Below are positions 1 through 10,263 of a stretch of DNA of 64,000 nucleotides, one piece after another. Source of the DNA: Corallium rubrum (Eukaryota > Cnidaria > Anthozoa > Scleralcyonacea > Coralliidae); NCBI GenBank assembly GCA_964035015.1, contig CAXIUP010000029.1, positions 33,501-97,500 on the forward strand. Reading direction: 5' to 3'. The notes beneath the pieces were generated by a model that ran no database searches, was not told the DNA's origin, and saw only the letters and a list, made by a program, of their open reading frames with translations. Made by a program: the position numbers and the translations under genes. Position 1 is the stretch's first letter; every line of letters starts with the position of its first letter.

Positions 1-289
1 TGCAATCAATGCAACATGGCACAACTTCAAACATTTTCTTTTGCCATACCACTCCAAACCTATTTACTTCTACATTGTTATCTAGCTTATATAGTCAACA
101 TATTTTTGAAGTGCCTCTGGGGGTTGAGAACAATCAGAGGCATTCGAAAGACAAACATTTTCCATATTTATGAATGTAGGTATGATCAGTAGCCTACAGT
201 TTCAAGCCCATATTACACGACATAGAAAAAATACACCTCTTTAATAAATACTAAATTACTGAATTACTAGTTGAAAGTAATGGACATAC

Positions 290-597
290 CTTGTCCTGAT
301 AAGAATTTATCGATTCGAGTGTATCCTCGGTGAGATATCTCTTGTTTAAGTCCAAGCAGTGAAATCGCTTCGTCGGTTAAGAAGAAGAGTTTTCCTTCAT
401 TGGTTTCGTAGTAGTCCAAAGACACAGGCCAGTTCCACGAGGTTGTTTTACCTGCCTTTCGTATTTCCGACTTATCGTTTAAATTAAAGAACAAGCATAC
501 CAGAAACGTTAAGAGAAACAAGAACCATGTCCACGAAGCTTGGCCAGGACAATTGAGAAAGAAGATGCCGTGCATATTAAAACGTCTGTTTATATTC
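290..597 (-). CDS. possible first exon of a type II membrane protein
   Basis: An open frame starts at an ATG whose A is position 597 and runs 102 codons to a good splice donor (GTATG at 289-285). The N-terminus is about 20 residues, followed by a strongly hydrophobic stretch (WFLFLLTFLVCLFF, roughly residues 24-38) that would be a signal anchor, then a soluble part with an aromatic-rich segment. Without the splice the frame runs only a few codons further. The rest of the gene would lie left of the window. The layout suits a Golgi or cell-surface type II protein, but I do not recognise the family. It could also be a chance open frame. Confidence 0.33.
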
Positions 598-1107
598 ATC
601 TCCACTCGCTGAGCCTATCCCAGTATAACCATCTCCAGTCGCTGAGTATATTCCCGTGGATTTTTTTACTGGTACAAACCAAATGCTGTTGGAAATTGTA
701 GGCGAAACACTTCTTTTTTCATAACAAGGCATCAAGCAGAACTGGTCACAACTCGCAAGGGATTATGGGACAGTTACCCACTGGCCGTGGGGTTTACATC
801 CCAAAATGCAATTGGGCCACAATTACACATTCGCACGGGGGGCTTCTTGTCATGAAGGAATGTGAATCTTTGTGTCTTGAAAATATCGTTAAATTATATG
901 TTACTGTAAGGTGTTTTTCATTTGCAAATAAATCTAAACTTAAGGAAAAAGTCCAAAAGAGCAAGGCATTACGAAAACCGTTAAAAATAGGAAGTGAAAC
1001 ATTAACAGTTTAGATATTTACGGTGTTAAATGTAAGAAACTTATATACTATTTTAAGAACATAAAAGACTGTCCATTCACTATTTTAGATAGAATCCCAA
1101 ATCATGG

Positions 1108-1306
1108 ATATTTAACCCATTTAATGGGCAAGGGCACACTTTTTCTGGCTAATGATCTTATTCAGCAGAGTGGAGAACTTGCTGCTAAACTCATTGATGG
1201 GCAAGTGCACATCTTAGCATCCAACCCTGCTGAATAAAATTGTCTGTTGTTAGATAGAATAAAATGTCCCAAGTGTGCCCTTGCCCCTCAATAGCTGGTT
1301 AAATAT
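1108..1306. mobile_element. MITE, about 199 bp, with inverted ends
   Basis: The left end ATATTTAACC and a nearby GGGCAAGGGCACACTT are repeated in reverse complement at the right end (AAGTGTGCCCTTGCCCC, then GGTTAAATAT). An inner pair (TTATTCAGCAG / CTGCTGAATAA) extends the symmetry. No coding capacity. Short, non-coding and palindromic, it fits a non-autonomous DNA transposon of unknown superfamily. Confidence 0.6.
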
Positions 1307-1558
1307 GTTTGTTACCTAAAGTTCAGCAACACTGACAGGCCTCAAATTTTGCAGTGGCATCAGTAGACATTGGCCAAGTATAGTGGCCCTACATTATATT
1401 AGACAAATCCAATATTTTGCACACTGGCAATAATGCAACAATTATATATGACCCGCTAGTGCTACAACAGCGCAGCAAAATCTAGTTTAAGTCTAAACCC
1501 AGTGGAAATCCAGCTATATAACGAAACACTTAATGTCTGATCCCTTGGAAAACTAGTT

Positions 1559-1612
1559 AGTTTTGTTTTCCCTCAAGTCTCGATGTTTCCCTCGACTCGG
1601 GAAAACAAAACT
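1559..1612. repeat. hairpin with 14-bp perfect arms
   Basis: AGTTTTGTTTTCCC at 1559-1572 is matched by its exact reverse complement at 1599-1612. The loop contains TTTCCCTCGA, a word that recurs in the repeats at 9420-9700, so the hairpin may be a fragment of the same repeat family. Confidence 0.5.
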
Positions 1613-2307
1613 GTTTCCCTCTATGGGCTGGTATAATAACTGTAAAATAACAAAACTGTTGCCTGACCAAATATAATGAGTTATAATATTTAACTAATTT
1701 GATTAATAAACTATGTGTTATGAACTTACCAAGTTGTGATAAAAGTCTTCTTCAGTACATATTTTCTGTTTAGAGCACAGATTGGCAATGTGGGAAATAT
1801 CTGGTATCAGAATACTGTTAAAATCTCTACAGAGAGTTACTTTAGTTTTACATCTACCTGCAAATACTTGTATATGTAAGTAAAAGAGTCCTTGGTGTCA
1901 TTGAATGAAGAATAAAATTAAGATTTCTATTGCAAGCTTTTACTTATCCCGGAATTTTTGCCCCCCCCCCCCCCCCCCTTGGTCTTTTAGGCAGTGGTTC
2001 TTCAGAGACAGCATACCACTTGTTTCTCTTCCCTGCATGTCGACCTGCAACGTTTCCTTCAGCAGTTGGTGCAATGTCTCTTAGGGTAGCAATCCTTAGG
2101 TCATTGTATCCAAATTCAGCAGCACTAGGATTGTCCATAACTATGTTTTGGGAGAACATAGGTTGGGTGGGAAAATTCGAAAATTGCAGTGTCCTCGTTT
2201 ACAGACTTCGACCATGCAGTCATCTTTAAAGGAAGCATTTTCTTCTTAAAATCGTCAAAATCTTTGTATTTCAAGGAAATATCGCTCAGTGGTTGTCGTA
2301 TTAGCTC

Positions 2308-2839
2308 TCATCTCGGAGTAATAGGTGTTGAAGGTACTGCGCCAGGGGCAAGCATTTTACGAGTGGCAACTGAAAGCAAAACAGTATCAAAATGAGCTGT
2401 GAGTTAATACCTGTGTATTACAATTGATCTACATAGTCATAGTCTCAATCAAAGAAGAAAGTTTGTAATGAATCCAAGTGCAATGATGTGCGACTGTGGT
2501 ATGACACACAGTCGCATATTGTAAACAGTGGGCAAATTATGCAAATTACTGAGAGATTTTACGCTATTTGGACGTATAAACTGAAAAAATCTCCGATTGA
2601 TACTTACAAGTTTCGATAAGATCTTTTTCAAAATGTTTCTCGCAGACATGCAAGCTACGATTCTCAAACTGTCTTCTCAAATCTTTGTCGATTGTGCGGT
2701 CTTTCGTCACAACGTTTATCCATGCGGCGCGAGTTTTCTTCGAAAGATCATCTTCACCAGTCAATCTCGTTCCCAGACCCTTCTCACGCGGGCCGCGCCC
2801 GTCGACCGAAAGCTCTGGGATAATCCACCGTCTTGCCAA
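2308..2839 (-). pseudogene. broken THAP-domain gene
   Basis: Two exons can be joined. The upstream one (2839-2608) encodes the second half of a THAP zinc finger: AAWINVV, then basic residues, then a C-x-x-H pair (CEKHF) followed by an acidic stretch. It ends at a strong donor, GTAAGT. The downstream exon begins after TTTGCTTTCAG at 2369, in the matching phase, and encodes the usual THAP tail with an AVP motif (LAPGAVPSTP). An in-frame TGA at 2308-2310 then cuts the protein; beyond it the frame stays open for about 60 codons. The first C-x-x-C part of the finger is not visible, so a 5' exon is missing. THAP domains bind DNA and are common in host regulators and in P-element-type transposases. 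The THAP call is fairly sure; function is lost or uncertain. Confidence 0.6.
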
Positions 2840-4120
2840 AATTTAGCTTTCGTCACAACTGAGCATGCGTGAGATTACGAAGCGCTTCTTCAATGAAATA
2901 TTTACTTTTACTGCGGTTTTCAAGACTATTCGATGTTGTCGGTATCTTAGATTTATTTATTTTGGCCTCGAAAAACGTATGCACTGCGAGAAACAAATAG
3001 AGATGGATTACGCACCAAAGAAAAGCAGTTCGAAGCCCTGAAGACGATTGTTGTCGAACGAAAAGACACCCTGTGTGTTCTTCCCACTGGTTATGGGAAA
3101 TGGCTTATTTACCAGCGAAAAACTTGTCAAGAACTAAACAGCCTTTTAAACAGCAAGTAATCGACGGCTTTTGAATGGTTCCAAGAGAGAAAGCAGTGAG
3201 TAGCAAACTTGTCGTAGCCGAAATGGCACGGCAGGTAATACGGCATATATAAATTATCTTGTTATTTGTGGAACAAGATGACTTTTAGTAATTTCAGAAA
3301 TACGCATCGTTGAAATATATTGTGTACGTATGTTGTTATGTGTTGAATGAGTTTTCATTTGATGTAGAGTTCAAGATTCTGCGTTTTATGAAACTTGTTA
3401 TACTGTCCAAGATGTGTGAACCACTGTTCCAAATAATATTTCATTACAAATATACAGGAAATCGACGCGATGAACCAAAACAACAGACGTTTTTCCATTT
3501 TAAAAATATTTTCCATTTAACTAGAAGCTTGAAATTTCTACTCGAATAGAATTTTTCAATAGCTTCTGTATGATATATATATCTCAATGTTGTGCGTTAA
3601 ATATTTCAAAAGAAATCTAAATTTCTGTGACACTTGTGAGAAGTCAATTTCCTGTTTATTTGTAATATTATTTAAAACAGTGGTTCGCACATTTTGGACA
3701 TTTTAACAAGTTTAATAAAACGCAGAATTTTGAACGATACATCAAATGAAAGCTCGTTCAACACGTAACAACATACGTACACCATATACTTCAACGACAT
3801 GTAGCTCTGAAATTACTAGCCATCTCGTTCCACAACTGACAAGATACCGCACCTCGGGCAACATGCCATTTCAGTACTCACCGCTTTCCCTTTCAAAACC
3901 AGCATAAGCCACCAAATACTTGCTGTTCAACTGCTGTTTGGTTCCAGAGGTTTGGTTCTTGACAAGTTTCAGTCGCCAGATAAAATTTGAAACCCTTCAA
4001 GGCTTTCGAAAGACAAAACTAGCCACTGTCAACATGAGAAAATCCAGCGAAAGTCTCCCAGAGCTTTCGGTCGATGGGCGCGGCCCGCGTGAGGAGGGTC
4101 GGGCAACGAGATTGCTTCAC
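2750..4120. repeat. long imperfect inverted repeat (foldback)
   Basis: Sequence from about 2750 to 3473 recurs in reverse complement from about 4120 back to 3640, with a spacer near 3475-3640. Matching landmarks include the CGACCGAAAGCTCTGGGA segment of the THAP exon (about 2798 versus about 4055), the CCACTGTT...AATAATAT block (about 3420 versus about 3680) and the GTTGTTATGTGTTGA block (about 3333 versus about 3765). The arms are diverged and carry indels. It looks like two inverted copies of one THAP/RecQ-like unit. Confidence 0.65.
3008..3116 (+). pseudogene. RecQ-helicase-like N-terminal fragment
   Basis: This 36-codon stretch reads like the start of a RecQ-type helicase: the K-x-x-Q-x-E-A-L motif (motif 0 region), then the Walker A neighbourhood LPTGYGKW followed by LIYQ. 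Walker A should end in GKS or GKT; here the Ser/Thr is Trp, so ATP binding would be lost. The frame then breaks. It lies head to head with the THAP exon on the opposite strand. RecQ-like genes of this kind are often multicopy in cnidarian genomes, which is family knowledge, not seen here. Confidence 0.55.
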
Positions 4121-5264
4121 CAGTCGGAATTAAAAAGATACTGACCCGCGTGCTTCCTACTTGTTCCGCAGTGGTATATTGAGCAATTAGATCCTTGGCA
4201 TCTCGAATAAAACTCTCAAAATCAAAACCCTCACATAGAATTCAACGCTTCGCATACTGTTCGAACAATTTGGCCATTGAGATGATACACCTTCGTTGAT
4301 ATACACCACGTGATAGTCATGAATAACACATTTAGTCGCGTGGCTCGGCCTTCCAAACCCTGTGGGCTATATTAACTATGGTTCAACTGGATTTTCATCG
4401 CTTTTGCGATGACTGTCTGCCTGATCTCTTCACAAACAGTCTTTTATTACCAAAATTTTCCATAGCTTGCATCTCAAAAGCCAAATGAATTTCAAACGTG
4501 GTGCGCTGAGATGAGAATTGAAAGTGAAATGACGCTATCCCAAGTATCAATGCGCGCTCGCAATCCGCAGTTTCGTGGCTGCATGCGCCTGGGTACGACA
4601 CTGGCCAGACGGAGCCTCATTCTCGTCCCCAGAGCCTCTCCATGGACGGAGCCTCTGCACTGATGACGGGGCTGTTTAGCCAGACGTTTTATTACCTGTA
4701 GCCTTTCTTTCTGAATTCTGATATGCTATTCTGTTTCAAACAGTGGTGTAACTCCTATAGGTGCTGCCCAGCAAGTTTCTAGGGGCCCCTGTCACAGAGG
4801 CCCCCTGAACTAGGATGTCGGACAGTGGCGGACACTTGACGAAATATTGGGGGGCTGAGTGCCGAAGGCATGAGCCTTCTAGGGGATGCGGGGGCATGCC
4901 CCCCCCGGAAAATTTTTAAAATTTGGATCTCTGAAATGGCATTTGCAGCATTCTGAGAACACATTTTGTAAAAAATTTTAGGTTTTCAAAACACTATTTT
5001 AATGGTGCATTTTGTTATAAATCACATGCTAAGCATAAAAAAAAAACATTTCAAAGAAAATATTCTAGATGATTATCTACCTTTGTGAATGGAATTGCAA
5101 GGTGGTTTAATTAACACGCCAATGACAATGTAAAATTTATTTGCTAAGCGAGTGAAATCCACATATTTCTTTTAAAATAAATAAATATCAGAACTTGATC
5201 AGTCTATGCATAGTTCGTCTATGACTCCGTTCTGCGCACGCTTTTGTTTCGTTAACATATTCTA
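4121..5264. other. non-coding; hAT-like terminal fragments
   Basis: No convincing gene. CAGTGGTGTAAC near 4740 and CAGTGGCGGACAC near 4830 resemble hAT-type terminal repeats, and the following segment with GGGGGGCTGAG and a run of C (about 4897-4906) resembles the flanks of CAGTGGCG-type MITEs. No paired end with a target duplication could be found. Confidence 0.3.
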
Positions 5265-5311
5265 TTCTCGTACAAATAAAAGTAGAAATTCTACTTTTAT
5301 TTGTACGAGAA
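5265..5311. repeat. perfect palindrome, 23-bp arms, 1-nt centre
   Basis: The 23 bases at 5265-5287 are the exact reverse complement of 5289-5311, around a single A at 5288. It sits in otherwise unique AT-rich non-coding DNA; 5312-5900 has no recognisable gene. Confidence 0.85.
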
Positions 5312-6020
5312 ACATGTTTATAGGCATTGAATTTTGAAATGAAATGTGTAACGGAGTTTTGATATTAATTTATTCCGTTTATAGTTGAACAATTCTATTA
5401 GTTTATAGCCTTATATGCTGATAATTAGGTTGTTATTGTACAAACGACACGTCGGCACCGTAGCAACGTCATCAACCTGCCTATAAACGTCATCACGCAA
5501 CTGTTGCAACGAACGCGATAAATTAGTTGCATTAATCAACCTGAATCCGCAGTAATAAATATTTAAACCAGAGAACGCTTGAAAATTCATAACTATAGAT
5601 ATAGTCCGTAGTAGATTAGATATAAGTAACGATTAACGAACTACCACTTTAGGTATGATCAACAACTTTAAATACGATAGTTTTATACATTTATGAAGAC
5701 AGAAGATACGTTATGTATGCATGTATATCATAAATTTAGAGCCTATAGACTGACGTAATTGGACACGATTAAGCTTAGTCAATGGCTGTCGATAAATTCG
5801 CTTACTCATACTGTATTACCGTATTGTATCAGAAATTATGTCATAGTTCTAGTTATAGAAACTAGGAGTTACTATCGCAAGGAAAGTGCTGCCTTCTTGC
5901 CAAATGAACTGAATGCAAAATTAACTTGTACAAATACAAATACAAAGCCACACTGTATGTATCAATTTATTTTGTATTACCAGGGTTAAGTCACGTTGGC
6001 CTGAAAAACAGAGAAAAATC

Positions 6021-6057
6021 TTCTCGACGTTTCGAGCGAAGGCCCTTCGTCAGGAGA
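6021..6057 (-). ncRNA. hammerhead ribozyme-like core HHR1
   Basis: On the minus strand: CTGACGA, a 4-bp stem II (GGGC/GCTC, loop CTTC), GAAAC, then GTC at the expected cleavage site. Stem I is formed by TTCTC before the core and GAGAA after GTC. Stem III is minimal, as known for Penelope-associated type I hammerheads, which are thought to cleave as dimers. All core nucleotides are present. Confidence 0.8.
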
Positions 6058-6308
6058 AATTAGTAAACAACTCACATGTGGTCACGCGTATTTATAGCAG
6101 AGCTACAATGGGAATCACGTGAACACATGTAAGCCAATAAAAACAAAGTAAACAAATAAATTAATATGTAATTTTAGCCTGTGTGCAGGTGCTGACCCAA
6201 TTTGTGGGTCAGCTACCTGCAAATAGGCAAAGAAACAGGTTATAAATTACTATTTAAATCATCAGAAAAAGGTTAAGGAAAAGGTGTGGAATATGGTGGT
6301 GGAGTGAG

Positions 6309-8360
6309 CTAAATGAAAGAGAATCGCTCATTGAGGCCGTGAGGGTGAATGGTACCAAGTTTGTAAATGAGACGCATTTCTTGTTTACGACGAGTATCGT
6401 TACAACCTATAATGGGCTGAATGGCACAGATTTTCATGTTGGAAAAGGAGTGGTTGGCACTGTTGAAGTGCCTGGCAACAGGTTTGTTTTGCAACATCGT
6501 TTTTGACATCACGAAGGTGTTCAACAAACCTGTCACCTAAACGTCTTCCAGTTTCTCCGATGTAAAGCATGGGACATTTACTGCAAGAAATACAGTAAAT
6601 GAGGTTGGAGGAAGTGCAAGTGAAACTGTGGGTTATGTTGAACCTACATTTTGGAGCCGAAATTGAAATTGAGGAGTCTAAATATTTACAGGTGTTGCAC
6701 CTACCGCGACAGCAAGAGCTGGTGCCAACATGTGATACCAAGGCTTGCTGCAGTGAGCTGTGAACAACGTTTTCCCGGATGTTTTTGCTATGCCGAAAAG
6801 ATACTAGGGGTTTCTCAGAGAAAATGGAAGATGTTTCTGGGTCATTTTTAATGAGGTCGAAATTGCGGCTAATGATGTCCCTTACTTTGAAATTGAAGGG
6901 ATGAAAAGTGAGAACTAGAGGTACTTTTTCATTAGAAATGGTAGCCAAAGGTTCGCTTAAGGTGTCTGAACGGGAAATGTTGGAGACCTTGTGTAAGGCA
7001 GTGTCTAAGAGGTGGGAAGGATAACCGCGATTAACAAAAAAGTTTCTCATTTCCAAACATTTGGCATTGAAATCGTCATCTTCACTGCAGAGGCGGCGAA
7101 GACGAAGAAATTGAGAGAAAGGAATGGAAGTTTTGGTGTGTTTAGGATGATGAGAGGAGAAGAGGAGGTAGCTATGAGAGTCAGTGGTCTTGTAAAAGAC
7201 AGAAGTGCTCAGCTTATTACCATTAATGGAGATGAGAATATCTAAGAACGACACACTAGTCTCACTGATCTCCCATGTGAACTGGAGTGCTGGGTGGAAG
7301 TCATTAACATAGTTAATGAAGCAAACCAGGTCAGTGCGCGAACATGATGCAGTGCCTAAGCAATCATCAATGAACCGACCATAGTAGTCAGGTAGGAAAC
7401 CAGTGTATTGTTCAAAGATTTGTTTTTCCACATATCCAACAAATAAGTTGGCATAGTTAGGGCCCATTTTGGTACCCATGGCTACACCACTAACTTGTTG
7501 GTAATGCTCACCATCAAATGAAAAATTGTTGAGGGTGAGCACTAACTCGGCCAGGCGTAGCAAAGTAGTGGTCGATGGCTCCCGAGTTGTGCGTTGATCA
7601 AAGAAATATTTAAGTGCTTGAAGACCATCGTGATGCGGGATGACAGTGTAGAGTGATTTGACATCCATGGTGAAGATGAAATGATGTGAACCCTGAAAAC
7701 TAATGTGGTCACAAATTTTCAGAGCATGTTTGGTGTCCTTGATGTAAGAAGGTAAATTCTTAACCAAGGGCGCCATGATGTGGTCAAGGTAGGATGAAAT
7801 GGCTTGGGTAGGGCAACCACAAGCAGACACTATAGGTCTACCTGGGTTGTTGGGTTTGTGAATTTTGGGAAGGAAGTACATGACAGGTGTGCGTGGAGTG
7901 GTGGTTAGGAGATTGCTTGCTGTATCAGGCAATTCCCCAGTGGTGATGAGGTTGTTGATGGTGGATCGAATGGTGGTGTTGTGTTGGGATGTCAAATCAC
8001 CATCAACTCTGCTGTAGAAAGCAGTGTCGTTTAGTTGCCTTTGAGCCTCTTCGCGGTACAAATCAGCTCTCCAGACGACCAAAGCACCACCTTTGTCAGC
8101 AGGTTTGATGACAATATCATTCCGGCTACGCAATGATTTTAAAGCACTTAATTCACTAGAGCTGAGATTAGATGGCCTTTTGGGCCTAAAAGGTGGGAGC
8201 TGATCTATATCATGTCGACATTGTCGAATGAAAAGATCAAGGGAGCCAAATTGGCCTTCCGGAGGAGACCAGGAAGATTTTTTAGGATGAGCAGCCTCAA
8301 AAACATCCTTTTGTTGGATGGAGGAATTATTGTGAAAATGTGCCTTAAGTCTTAGTCTTC
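6309..8360 (-). pseudogene. Penelope-like RT / GIY-YIG endonuclease
   Basis: Read from about 8360. Counting from codon 8133, an RT finger motif with LPKIHKP lies near residue 95, motif A (MDVKSLYT) near 155, the MGTKMGP motif near 222, the catalytic box RFIDD near 255 and a FLDILI motif near 297. A cysteine-rich linker follows, then the GIY-YIG nuclease (LYIGETGRR near residue 530). The RT copies the element RNA and the nuclease nicks target DNA, as established for Penelope elements. Near 6497 a one-base frameshift splits the nuclease; the C-terminal part (KPVARHFN...HPHGLNE) continues in another frame to 6309. No ATG start is visible because the 5' end is missing. Otherwise the copy is well preserved, suggesting fairly recent activity. 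Confidence 0.85.
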
Positions 8361-8651
8361 TAATTTATTTTGTAGTCAAGATTGAGATTACAACACTCGG
8401 TTTGAAAAGTGTACAAAAACTACTTCCAGTTCACAAATCACAAACCAACACATTGGAGTGGGTTATTGTCAACACTGAATTTTTGGTACCAACCATAATG
8501 GATTTGAAATTGTAAACATCAATAGAAATATGCTACCAGAAATGGAATAGTTTGGAATTCAGAATGACACATGTCTATAAATCATTGTCATGTCATTTGT
8601 CGACTATTCTTGTTTAATAGATGTACTGTAGATGCTGCATCTGGAATTTTT

Positions 8652-9115
8652 ACTTTTTGGTAATCAAATGTTTCCTAACAGTCTTTTCTTTGCCCCATAT
8701 ATGCAGATATTTCATAAATCATATCTGTCCAGTGAGAATACAGCAAATCCATAACATGTACAGCAAATTGTCCAATCCAAAACAACTCTGAAGCACATTA
8801 CACAGGATTCCTCACGATAAATATATCATTTTGTATATAGAAGATTTCATTCCATTACAGATGATGAAGTATATCCATATAAAACTTTTTGGTAATCAAA
8901 TGTTTCCTAACAGTCTTTTCTTTGCCCCATATATGCAGATATTTCATAAATCATATCTATCCAGTGAGAATACAGCAAATCCATAACATGTACAGCAAAT
9001 TGTCCAATCCAAAACAACTCTGAAGCACATTACACAGGATTCCTCACGACAAATATATCATTTCGTATATAGAAGATTTCATTCCATTACAGATGATGAA
9101 GTATATCCATATAAA
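8652..9115. repeat. 232-bp direct tandem duplication
   Basis: 8652-8883 is repeated at 8884-9115 with only a few substitutions. Each unit starts ACTTTTTGGTAATC and ends near CCATATAAAA. Non-coding. The low divergence points to a recent duplication. Confidence 0.85.
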
Positions 9116-9209
9116 ATTATTTGGTAACAAACATTTTGTTGAAGTAAAAATCGATTTCTGTGTAATCCAGCTGTTCAAGTGGCAGCAGTAGTGTAATTGA
9201 TTAACAATG

Positions 9210-9960
9210 GTTTCAGTCAGAGTTCCAAAACTATAAAATCATCTTAGATTTATGAAATTTGTTGAACTCTGAATATATAAACTAAACTTATATAATCACT
9301 TTGACATTGATATTAAAATCATCATAAGTCATCTTAGATTTATGAAATTTGTTGAACTCTGAATATATAAACTATAAACTTACAGATATAATCACTTTGA
9401 CATGATATTAAAATCTCGATATTTATAATGAACTCTGTTTCCCTCGATATTTATAATGAACCCTGTTTCCCTCGATATTCGCAACTTTATTAAACCGGTT
9501 CACCACATCGATAAATGAACTCTGAATATATAAACTAAACTTATATAATCACTTGTCTTATGTACTCAAAATTTCGGGTAAAACACTTTAAGACACATGT
9601 TATTCTTTGAGGCGAATTGAAGAAATTTTGTTGAACAACCCCCTCATTTTACAATGAACCCTGTTTCCCTCGACATTCGCAACTTTATTAAACCGGTTCA
9701 CCACATCGATAAATGAACTCTATATAAATGAATATATAAACTAAACTTACAGATATAATCACTTTATGTACTGAAAATTTCGGGTAAAACACTTTAAGAC
9801 AACACTTTAAGACACACCTTATTCTTTGAGGCGAATTGAAGAAATTTTGTTTAACAACCATCTTATTCTTTGAGACGAATTGAAGAAATTTTGTTGAACA
9901 ACCCCCTCATTTTACAAACGAACTTGAATAATTAATGAGCCCCCTGGAAAACCGACATCT
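9210..9960. repeat. nested complex repeats upstream of the hAT gene
   Basis: Several phrases recur two to four times in partly shuffled order: TGAACTCTGAATATATAAAC, CTGTTTCCCTCGATATT, AAACCGGTTCACCACATCG and GGCGAATTGAAGAAATTTTG. Unit sizes vary with internal deletions. The block could be a subterminal region of the hAT element or an independent repeat cluster. Confidence 0.7.
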
Positions 9961-10116
9961 CCACTCCTAACATCAGATTGAGATCATGTCGACTATACAT
10001 AACTCGGCCGGGGACTGGACATGAAAACGCGAGAACGTCATGTAACGTCAAGGATAGGGTGCTGCCTCCCTGCGGGTTGGCAGCAATTAGGTCATAATTT
10101 TACACCTACCCGTTAG

Positions 10117-10125
10117 TATAAATAG
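10117..10125 (+). promoter_or_regulatory. TATA box upstream of the hAT transposase
   Basis: TATAAATAG lies 147 bp before the ATG at 10264, giving a plausible transcription start near 10147 and a leader of about 115 bases. Confidence 0.45.
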
Positions 10126-10263
10126 ATAAGCGCAAAGCATGCATTCATTATTCATAAGGCTAAAGTCTGTAGACCGTGAATGTGAAATTGTGAATCTTTT
10201 GAAATCCATTTTCCAATATATTTTTTGAACTTATCGTGAGTGATTTTATTGTGAATTGTTGAG

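Larger units (their letters stand above)
5920..8363 (-). mobile_element. Penelope-like retroelement PLE-A, 5'-truncated
   Basis: The minus strand carries a reverse-transcriptase plus GIY-YIG endonuclease frame, a short 3' untranslated region and a terminal hammerhead-like motif (6021-6057). In-frame homology to the N-terminal leader of such elements continues to about 8360, where an in-frame TAA and loss of similarity mark the 5' truncation. The exact 3' end is not defined. Confidence 0.8.

Noticed and set aside
765-1013. Open frame of 82 codons on the plus strand
   Set aside because: No recognisable motif, no upstream promoter signal and ordinary AT-rich codon content; not enough to call a gene.
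1930-2229. Pro-/Gly-rich open frames on both strands
   Set aside because: They depend on the poly-C tract near 1960-1978 and show no domain.
4395-4601. Minus-strand open frame of 68 codons
   Set aside because: No domain, no splice context, flanked by repeat fragments.
9420-9700. CRISPR-like array
   Set aside because: Repeats are irregular, overlapping and AT-rich without uniform spacers; the genome is eukaryotic.
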